Below, piece after piece: positions 1-5,326 of a DNA stretch of 5,326 nucleotides. Source of the DNA: Porphyromonadaceae bacterium UBA4277 (GTDB lineage Bacteria; Bacteroidota; Bacteroidia; Bacteroidales; Muribaculaceae); NCBI GenBank assembly GCA_002395965.1, contig DGVT01000079.1, positions 1-5,326 on the forward strand. The letters run 5' to 3'. Below the pieces are notes generated by a model. It was not told the DNA's origin. It saw only the letters and a list, made by a program, of their open reading frames with translations, and searched no databases. The stretch's first letter is position 1; every line of letters starts with the position of its first letter. The position numbers and the translations under genes are program-made.

Positions 1-54
1 CCAGGAGCCCCAGGAGCCCCAGAAGCCCCAGCCACCCCGGCAGCCCCGGAAATC
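1..54. repeat. C-rich tandem array, 9-base period, about six units
   Basis: Six consecutive 9-base units can be read from base 1: ccaggagcc twice, then ccagaagcc, ccagccacc, ccggcagcc and ccggaaatc. The first three are nearly identical and later ones decay, so the array probably begins left of the window. The period is a multiple of three and keeps phase with the methyltransferase frame downstream, where it would read as Pro-x-Ala triplets (PGA PGA PEA PAT PAA PEI). No stop interrupts that frame from base 1 into the methyltransferase. It is therefore either low-complexity intergenic DNA or an N-terminal Pro/Ala-rich extension of the next gene. Confidence 0.85.
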
Positions 55-60
55 GACCCC
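8..60 (-). other. Predicted G-quadruplex motif on the minus strand
   Basis: CCCC runs lie at 8-11, 17-20, 26-29, 35-38 and 44-47, each separated by exactly five bases, with a sixth at 57-60 after nine bases. The complementary strand therefore reads as five GGGG runs with 5-base loops, which exceeds the usual G3+N1-7 pattern for intramolecular quadruplexes. The G-rich strand would be the template strand for the methyltransferase, and the C-rich strand could form an i-motif. The pattern is seen directly; folding in the cell and any effect on expression are inference. Confidence 0.6.
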
Positions 61-129
61 GCAATCCTTCGAGCTCCAGAGCATGTGACAGTCATGCGCT
101 GCATGGTGGGAAAAATGGGCCGGCACCTG

Positions 130-864
130 ATGCCGCACTACGAGGTGGGCGACGCACGACTGGTGATGCAACGCATTGAGAGCAACAGCATCGACTGCAT
201 CGTCACCACACCACCCTACTGGCAACTGCGACGCAACGAGGCCATCACTGCCAAGACAATCGATGAATTCATCGACGACGTCATGCGCGTCATGGCCGAA
301 GCATGGCGCGTGCTCAGGCCAGACGGCTCGCTGTGGCTCAACGTGGGCGATGCCTACCAGGGAACATCACTGCAAGCCATCCCATGGCGACTGGCAATCA
401 AGATGATCGACTTGCAAGGCTGGATACTGCGCAACGACGTGGTGTGGAACACAGGCACCAACGCCACCGAAAACACTCACGACCACCTGCGCAACACCCA
501 CGAGTATGTCTTCCACATGGTTAAGCAAGACAACTTCATGTATAACGCCAAGGAACTGCGCCACCTCTTCAACGAAGTGATGAACATGGGACGCAAGGGA
601 CTCATGCCGCCCGATGTGTGGAACATCGAAGCCGAGAAAAGCCCGATAGAGCGCTACAACGTCTCGCCCGAGGTGCTGTGCCGACTGGCCATTGTGGCCA
701 CCAGCAGGGAAGACGGAGTCGTGCTCGACCCATACTGCGGGACCGGCACTACGTGCAAGGCAGCTTATTCGCTCGACCGACGCTCAATAGGAATCGACAT
801 CAACCCCGAACGGCTCAAGCTCGCGCAGGGACGCGTAGAGCAAAAGTCGCTCAGCCTGTTCTAA
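130..864 (+). CDS. Beta-class site-specific DNA methyltransferase (N4-cytosine or N6-adenine), orphan
   Basis: This is an S-adenosylmethionine-dependent enzyme that methylates an exocyclic amino group of cytosine or adenine in DNA, of the N6_N4_Mtase family. Counted from the ATG at 130 (244 aa), the catalytic motif IV TPPYW is at about residues 27-31. A conserved segment RPDGSLWLNVGDAY follows at about 63-76, and the SAM-binding motif I DPYCGTGTT is at about 200-208. GIDIN, whose Asp would contact the SAM ribose, is at about 221-225. Catalytic motif before SAM motif is the beta-class order. The first Pro-Pro-Tyr residue is preceded by Thr, as in many enzymes whose base specificity (m4C or m6A) cannot be called from sequence. 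I chose 130 because MPHYEVGDARLVMQ begins where family members usually begin. In-frame starts also exist at 85 (GTG), 94, 103 and 115, and the frame stays open to base 1, so a longer protein is possible. No restriction endonuclease or specificity subunit is visible. Base composition is G/C-rich, unlike the two genes downstream. Confidence 0.88.
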   Translation: MPHYEVGDARLVMQRIESNSIDCIVTTPPYWQLRRNEAITAKTIDEFIDDVMRVMAEAWRVLRPDGSLWLNVGDAYQGTSLQAIPWRLAIKMIDLQGWILRNDVVWNTGTNATENTHDHLRNTHEYVFHMVKQDNFMYNAKELRHLFNEVMNMGRKGLMPPDVWNIEAEKSPIERYNVSPEVLCRLAIVATSREDGVVLDPYCGTGTTCKAAYSLDRRSIGIDINPERLKLAQGRVEQKSLSLF

Positions 865-929
865 CCCCCGGAACCCAAGCACCCCAAAAAAACTTATTCG
901 TTTTTTACTCATGACAATAACTAAATCTT

Positions 930-2270
930 ATGGATTTTATCACTAATTATACAACTGAGGAATATGCGTTAACCGCCTCATGGCAAGATTTCCCTAAGCA
1001 GGTTCAGCAACAAGCAAAAATGTGCGCTATCGACCTGACTGCAGCACTTATACTCGGGAGCTACGGCAAACAGTTCGAGGCCGGAATAAAAATCGCTCGC
1101 ACCTGTGGCATGACAGGTGAAATTGGCATCATCGGTAGCAATGAGAAGTTCAACTTGCTTGGTGCAGCCATTGCAATGGGACATGCAAGCAACTCATTTG
1201 ATATCGACGACGGACATCGCATGATTCAAGGCCATCCTGGCACATCATTCATAGCTGGCACTCTGGCCGCTGCCTGCCAAAAAAACATTACCATCGGCCA
1301 ATTCATTGAGACGCTGGTCGTTTGCTATGAGTTGACAATTCGATGGGCTCTTGTCATGCAACAGGATTATAAGTTTTTGCATAGCACCGGCACATATGGT
1401 GCTTTCGGAACTGCAATAGGCATAGGAAGAACACTTGGCCTCACAAAACAGCAACTCAACAATGCACTGTCGATAGCCGATTATCACGCACCGCTCACAC
1501 CGGTAATGCGCGCTGTTGAGTACCCATCGATGAATAAGGACGGAGTCCCGTTCGGCGCATTGGTTGGCACTATGGCTATAATTGAAACACTGTGCGGCAG
1601 CACAGGAAAAACCCACCTGCTTGAGAAGAGTGATTATCGGCCTTATGTTGACGACCTTGGAAAGAAATATCATATTCTTGACCTATACTTCAAGCCCTAC
1701 ACTTGCTGCCGATGGGCACACCAGCCAATTCAAGCTATTGTTGACTTGAAAAAGGCAAATAATTTTGTTCATGATGATATTGTGAGTGTAGAGGTCAGGA
1801 CGTTCAACTCAGCAGCACGGCTGAGCAAGAAAATACCTACCGATAGCGAAGAAGCACAATACAACATTGCTTATCCTGTGGCTTGTGCTATTGTACATGG
1901 CGATGTGGGATTCGCCCAAATGCGCGAGCAGGCAATTCCCGACAAGGATGTGATATCGGTAATGGACAAGTTGAGTTTTGTTGTCGACGAAGAATACGAC
2001 AGACAATTCCCTGCCAAAAGATTGGCTTCAGTAAAAATAGACTTGAAAAACGGGAAAACGCTTCAATCGAGAGTCTATGAAGCTCCAGGAGAGCCCGATG
2101 ACTCAAATCTTAATATTGGATGGATCATTGATAAGTTCAAAAGAGTCACTGCACCTATGTTGGATGCAGATAGCCAATCATCTATTATCGAGGCCATAAT
2201 CAACAACGACGGAATGCTCATGCGTGATTTGATTGAGATGATTAATCAATCTCTGAAGAAGAATATATAA
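930..2270 (+). CDS. MmgE/PrpD-family enzyme (dehydratase, decarboxylase or epimerase-like)
   Basis: This 446-aa protein has the length and motifs of the MmgE/PrpD family, which includes 2-methylcitrate dehydratase, cis-aconitate decarboxylase and iminodisuccinate epimerase. It has no signal peptide, so it should be cytosolic. The helical domain carries FDIDDGH at 90-96 and GHPG at 101-104. H151 follows in LHSTGTYGAFG, K203 in NKDG, KPYTCCRWAHQPIQA spans 255-269, and AQYNIAYPVACAI spans 309-321. From memory of the human cis-aconitate decarboxylase active site, D91, H102, H151 and K203 appear to match its Asp, His, His and Lys; the catalytic Thr position seems to be Gly. The start gives the usual N-terminus, with a helix FPKQVQQQAKMCAIDLTAA. 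The leader is A/T-rich with no Shine-Dalgarno. Methylcitrate synthase and methylisocitrate lyase genes are absent here, so a role in propionate breakdown is not supported. The next gene starts 34 bases downstream on the same strand and is probably cotranscribed. The exact substrate is unknown. Confidence 0.9.
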   Translation: MDFITNYTTEEYALTASWQDFPKQVQQQAKMCAIDLTAALILGSYGKQFEAGIKIARTCGMTGEIGIIGSNEKFNLLGAAIAMGHASNSFDIDDGHRMIQGHPGTSFIAGTLAAACQKNITIGQFIETLVVCYELTIRWALVMQQDYKFLHSTGTYGAFGTAIGIGRTLGLTKQQLNNALSIADYHAPLTPVMRAVEYPSMNKDGVPFGALVGTMAIIETLCGSTGKTHLLEKSDYRPYVDDLGKKYHILDLYFKPYTCCRWAHQPIQAIVDLKKANNFVHDDIVSVEVRTFNSAARLSKKIPTDSEEAQYNIAYPVACAIVHGDVGFAQMREQAIPDKDVISVMDKLSFVVDEEYDRQFPAKRLASVKIDLKNGKTLQSRVYEAPGEPDDSNLNIGWIIDKFKRVTAPMLDADSQSSIIEAIINNDGMLMRDLIEMINQSLKKNI

Positions 2271-2304
2271 ACGAACTATTATTTTTTCACTAAACCACAT
2301 AAAT

Positions 2305-3534
2305 ATGAAACGAGATTTAAGTTATCTAAAAGATTGTCCTATAGCTGTTTTAGGTGCAGGAGCTGTAGGCATGACATTGGCAGCCGACTGCAAGTTGGCA
2401 GGCCGTGAAGTACGCCTCTATTCGAGGAGCAAAAGGTCGCTCGCCTATATGGACAAAACCGGCATCCAGATGGATGGCATACAGCGCAACCTTTATGGTT
2501 TTGAGCGCTCGGGACGCGCCCATTTAGACATGTACACGACCGATATGGCCGAGGCAGTGAAAGATGCAAAGTTAATCTTAATGTCGATACCGGCATTGGC
2601 ACATGAGGATTATTTGCGCAAATTGGTTCCACTGCTTGAAGATGGAATGGTTATTCACACTTTTCCTGACAATTATGCCAGCTTCTTGTTGCGACGTTTT
2701 ATGCGCGAGGCCGGTTGCAACAAAGACGTGATTATAGGTGGCTGGGGAAGTGCACCCTATGGCACACGAGTGGAGAAGGTGCACAATTTCTGGACTAATC
2801 ATGTGGGCATAAAGTATCGTGCCATTTCATTGCGTGGAGCCTGCCTGCCCATGACCGATATGGACGATTTCATTGAAAGTGCTAATTACTTGCCTTGCAT
2901 GGATTCTGTCACAACAGGCAATGGCCCTGAGCGTGGCGACACGATGATCGACATCGGTTTTTCCAACATCAACCCAGTTATCCATGTGCCGGCATCACTT
3001 TTAGGAGTGTCAAGTATGGAAAACTGGTCGTTGGTCTATGGCAATGAGCCCGATTCTTATTCCATGTACTCACATGGCCTATGTCCGAGCATCTGCCGTG
3101 TGCAATACCAATTTTATCAAGAGCAAGTGGCTATCGCCAAGGAAATAGGCATCGACTACCCCAAGTGGGACTATGAGATGTTCTTCTCTCGCAGGTCAAT
3201 TCTTACACAAGAGTATATGGGCCTTGACGAAAACGGCAAAGATAATGTCGTGTTCCCTCTCGACAAGCCTTGCGACGAAGGTAACACCGGACCTAACGAC
3301 ATCAATCACCGTTATATCACCGAAGACATTCCTGTAGGTTGTAAAATATATCATGACCTTGGGGTGAAATTTGGAGTACCTACTCCCATAATCGATGCAA
3401 TGATTGTGATTGGTGGTGCATTCCACGAAAAAAGTTTCTATAAAGAAACAAAATATAATCTGGACTACCTTGGAATTGGCCACATGACCAAGCAAGAACT
3501 TCTTGACTATCTTTATAATGGCACTTATAAATAA
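2305..3534 (+). CDS. Octopine/nopaline dehydrogenase-family NAD(P)-dependent oxidoreductase
   Basis: This 409-aa protein has the two-domain layout of opine dehydrogenases, which reductively join an amino acid to a 2-oxo acid, or run the reverse. The N-terminal Rossmann domain shows IAVLGAGAVGMTLA at 13-26, with the dinucleotide-binding GxGxxG at 17-22. LILMSIPALAHEDYLRKL at 90-107 fits the end of that fold. The C-terminal Octopine_DH-type domain contains NINPVIHVPASLLG at 221-234 and RYITEDIPVG at 336-345. H227 and D341 are the likely equivalents of the His-Asp catalytic dyad of octopine dehydrogenase. FGVPTPIIDAMI at 356-367 is also typical. There is no signal peptide, so it should be cytosolic. 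The ATG at 2305 places the Rossmann strand about 12 residues in, as expected; there is no Shine-Dalgarno. It lies 34 bases after the MmgE/PrpD gene, suggesting one operon. Related dehydrogenases acting on other 2-hydroxy or imino acids cannot be excluded, and the substrate is not predictable. Confidence 0.88.
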   Translation: MKRDLSYLKDCPIAVLGAGAVGMTLAADCKLAGREVRLYSRSKRSLAYMDKTGIQMDGIQRNLYGFERSGRAHLDMYTTDMAEAVKDAKLILMSIPALAHEDYLRKLVPLLEDGMVIHTFPDNYASFLLRRFMREAGCNKDVIIGGWGSAPYGTRVEKVHNFWTNHVGIKYRAISLRGACLPMTDMDDFIESANYLPCMDSVTTGNGPERGDTMIDIGFSNINPVIHVPASLLGVSSMENWSLVYGNEPDSYSMYSHGLCPSICRVQYQFYQEQVAIAKEIGIDYPKWDYEMFFSRRSILTQEYMGLDENGKDNVVFPLDKPCDEGNTGPNDINHRYITEDIPVGCKIYHDLGVKFGVPTPIIDAMIVIGGAFHEKSFYKETKYNLDYLGIGHMTKQELLDYLYNGTYK

Positions 3535-3560
3535 TTCAAACACCTGAATTGTTTATTTTT
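3527..3560 (+). terminator. Putative intrinsic terminator after the opine-dehydrogenase-like gene
   Basis: Bases 3527-3538 pair with 3545-3556 to give a 12-bp stem with one G-T pair (core AATTCA / TGAATT) and a 6-base loop AACACC. The transcript then continues into Ts at 3556-3560. The stem includes the TAA stop at 3532-3534. It is A/T-rich with only one G-C pair, so it is weaker than a standard GC-rich terminator. Its place between two convergent genes supports the role. No equally good terminator was seen for the minus-strand gene ending at 3596. Confidence 0.5.
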
Positions 3561-3595
3561 GGCAAATAATTGCAATTAAAGCCACCTTTCAGCCA

Positions 3596-5326
3596 TCAGA
3601 ATGGGTAACCTATGGCAAGGTGGAAGGCTATGCCATCTTTGAAGCGGGGGATGTTATACCACCCGCTTTTTGTTGTCTTATAGGGCAGGTGAAGGCCTAT
3701 ACCCAAGTCGGCACGCAGCACAAGCATGCTCATGTCGAAGCGGATGCCCACACCGGTGCCCACGGCCAGCTGGTCGAAGAAGTTCTTCATGCTCAACTTG
3801 CCTTCGGGACGATATTCCTTGTCATAATCGTCGGGCCTGATAAGCCATATATTGCCGGCATCCAAAAACACTGCGCCGTTGAAATAGCCTAATATCGGGA
3901 AACGATATTCCCAGTTGGTCTCAAACTTGAACGTTCCGGTCTGGTCGTAGTAGTCATAGACGCTCCGTGTCTCGGGATGGTAGCCACCCGGACCTATCGT
4001 GCGCACGGCGAACGCCCTGACCGAGTTGGCGCCACCCACATAGAACTGCTCGCGATAGGGCACACTGAGCGAGTCGGTGGTAGTCACGGCAGCACCCACA
4101 TAGACCCTGCCCACGAGACTGCTTTTTTCGGTCAGGCGACGTGTCCACACGAGTTGGGTCTCGGCCTTGACAAATTGTGAGAACGGGGTGCCCATCATCG
4201 TCTTCTTGTGCGAGCGCCCGGCCAATGCCCAGATACCGGCAAACACATGACCGGCCTCCTTCACCGACGTGCGCCAGGTGATGTGGTTGGGACCGAAGTC
4301 ATTATCATAGGTGTAGGCATAGCTCATTTCGGGAATAAACACGTCGGTGAAACTCATTGCCAATGCCGGATTTTTAGCCATCACCAACAAAAACGTGTCG
4401 GAATAACTGATCAGCTTGTTATACGTCAGGCGGAAGGGTGTGAACTCGTGAAGCGAGTGCTTGCTGGAATGCCACTCCCACGTCATGCCACCGCCTAATT
4501 GCATCAGCTTGAAGAACTTAGGGCGGTTCATCAGGCTGGCCTTGATGTCAAACCGCGTCCAGTTGGTAAACCGCCTGCTGCGATCGACAAACCGTGGAGC
4601 TAACAGTCGCGGGACGGCAAGGGTGGTCTCTAACCCCACCTCATAGGAGTTAAAGTCGCTGTTCTTGTAGCTGGCTCCCTTACCGGTTTGCCACTCATAA
4701 GACCCGGTAAGGTTGATATTCAGCCGCTCACCGCCGCCAAACACGTTTTTATGTCCCAATCCCAACTGCAGTGCCGGGCCTATGTAGCTATTGCTCTTGC
4801 TGGCGCCTTGCACCTCCACTTTCACCTCCCAGGGCTTGTCGATCACGCACTGCAGGTCGATGTCGAGCACGCCGTCGCCCGAGGGCAGGATGGTGTCGCG
4901 CTCGGTCACGCGCATGTCGATATTGGAGAATATGCCAAGCTGCGAGAGCCTGAGCTGCGTGCGGTCGAGGCTCGACACCCTGAACGGCCTGCCCGGGCGT
5001 GCCATCACATTCGACGTTATCACGCTGTTGCGCACACGCACGGGGTCGTAACGCACAATCTTGAGCCGCGGCGTTACCACAGTGTCGGGCACGCCGGTGC
5101 CGCTCTCGGGCATCACTGTGGCTGTTATCTCGCCGGTCACATATCGGCGGTCGGCCTGGTTGGGCACATCGGGAGTCTCCTTGAGCTGGATGTTGATAAT
5201 GCCGTTCTCGGTCACGCTGTCGGCTATATATTGCAAATATTCGGGCTTATAGTAATAGTAGCCGCGGTTGCGCACGGCGTTGGTGATGTCGATGCGCACG
5301 GCATTGAGCGAGTCGAGGCAGTAGCG
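3596..5326 (-). CDS. TamA/BamA-like outer-membrane barrel protein (Omp85 superfamily), 5' end outside window
   Basis: The frame is open from the right edge to the TGA at 3596-3598. It gives 576 residues of the C-terminal part of a longer protein; the signal sequence and first POTRA domains lie beyond the window. Numbered from the edge, ITNAVRNRGYYYYKPEYL at about 13-30 and GRPFRVSSLDRTQLRLSQLG at about 112-131 look like the ends of POTRA repeats. The latter leads into LGIFSNIDMRV, typical of the last POTRA before the barrel. From about 165 on the sequence alternates as in a 16-strand Bac_surface_Ag barrel. GGANSVRAF at about 431-439 corresponds to the loop-6 VRGF/Y motif, and VFLDAGNIW at 486-494 is also characteristic. 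It ends AFHLAIGYPF, a beta-signal with terminal Phe that targets the protein for outer-membrane insertion. BamA- and TamA-type proteins help insert or export outer-membrane proteins. The RNRGYYYY segment recalls the lipoprotein TamL of Bacteroidota, but the N-terminal lipobox cannot be seen. It converges on the opine-dehydrogenase-like gene with a 61-base gap. Confidence 0.88.
   Translation of the reverse strand, partial: RYCLDSLNAVRIDITNAVRNRGYYYYKPEYLQYIADSVTENGIINIQLKETPDVPNQADRRYVTGEITATVMPESGTGVPDTVVTPRLKIVRYDPVRVRNSVITSNVMARPGRPFRVSSLDRTQLRLSQLGIFSNIDMRVTERDTILPSGDGVLDIDLQCVIDKPWEVKVEVQGASKSNSYIGPALQLGLGHKNVFGGGERLNINLTGSYEWQTGKGASYKNSDFNSYEVGLETTLAVPRLLAPRFVDRSRRFTNWTRFDIKASLMNRPKFFKLMQLGGGMTWEWHSSKHSLHEFTPFRLTYNKLISYSDTFLLVMAKNPALAMSFTDVFIPEMSYAYTYDNDFGPNHITWRTSVKEAGHVFAGIWALAGRSHKKTMMGTPFSQFVKAETQLVWTRRLTEKSSLVGRVYVGAAVTTTDSLSVPYREQFYVGGANSVRAFAVRTIGPGGYHPETRSVYDYYDQTGTFKFETNWEYRFPILGYFNGAVFLDAGNIWLIRPDDYDKEYRPEGKLSMKNFFDQLAVGTGVGIRFDMSMLVLRADLGIGLHLPYKTTKSGWYNIPRFKDGIAFHLAIGYPF

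Noticed and set aside
886..906. A7 and T6 tracts around an 8-base spacer as a terminator or promoter element before the MmgE/PrpD gene
   Set aside because: The possible stem is only A-T pairs with no G-C core, and I found no match to the Bacteroidota promoter pattern (TTTG near -33 with TAnnTTTG near -7) in 865-929. The region plausibly holds the operon promoter, but no site can be placed.
1245..1673. 142-codon minus-strand open frame inside the MmgE/PrpD gene
   Set aside because: Its translation is Cys- and Ser-rich with no domain. It lies entirely within a gene whose plus-strand motifs are conserved, so it is a shadow frame.
930..2270. Assignment of the MmgE/PrpD gene as prpD of the methylcitrate cycle
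   Set aside because: There is no methylcitrate synthase or methylisocitrate lyase beside it, the neighbour is an opine-dehydrogenase-type gene, and the family is functionally mixed, so the symbol would be over-assignment.
3568..3577. Perfect 10-base palindrome AATTGCAATT between the convergent genes
   Set aside because: It is short and A/T-rich, in A/T-rich intergenic DNA with no loop and no adjacent T tract on either strand. It is likely chance.
3581..3625. Inverted match CCACCTT / AAGGTGG near the 3' end of the outer-membrane protein gene as its terminator
   Set aside because: The arms are short, far apart and partly inside the coding sequence, with no T tract following on the minus strand.
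3620..5252. Several plus-strand open frames of 60-96 codons opposite the outer-membrane protein gene
   Set aside because: They are complementary-strand shadows of a G/C-rich coding region. Their translations are His/Arg/Pro-rich or otherwise biased with no recognisable domain, while the minus-strand frame is a clear Omp85 match throughout.

Overview
The window looks like a chromosomal segment of a Gram-negative Bacteroidota, most likely order Bacteroidales. Two things suggest this. The minus-strand gene at the right end reads as a Bacteroidota-type TamA/BamA-like outer-membrane barrel. The internal starts at 930 and 2305 lack a Shine-Dalgarno sequence and sit behind A/T-rich leaders, as is usual in that phylum. 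Genus cannot be fixed from the sequence alone.

Layout, left to right. Positions 1-54 hold a C-rich tandem array with a 9-base period. Its complementary strand carries regularly spaced GGGG runs, a strong G-quadruplex motif. The array lies just upstream of, and in frame with, a beta-class DNA methyltransferase gene (about 130-864, +) that has no restriction partner in view. After a 65-base A/T-rich gap come two closely spaced plus-strand genes. The first (930-2270) is an MmgE/PrpD-family enzyme. The second (2305-3534), 34 bases downstream, is an octopine/nopaline-dehydrogenase-type NAD(P)-dependent enzyme. An A/T-rich hairpin that overlaps the stop of the second gene and runs into a T tract probably ends this transcript. 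On the minus strand, converging on it, is the 3' part of an Omp85-superfamily outer-membrane protein gene (3596-5326), whose 5' end lies beyond the right edge.

The MmgE/PrpD and opine-dehydrogenase-like genes are the biologically suggestive part. They look like a two-gene operon, are visibly richer in A/T than the genes on both sides, and come without the genes of the methylcitrate cycle. MmgE/PrpD proteins include an iminodisuccinate epimerase as well as dehydratases and decarboxylases, and opine dehydrogenases make or split N-(carboxyalkyl)amino acids. A joint role in a small opine-like or imino-acid pathway is therefore reasonable, but it is inference. The methyltransferase and the barrel protein appear functionally unrelated to this pair.
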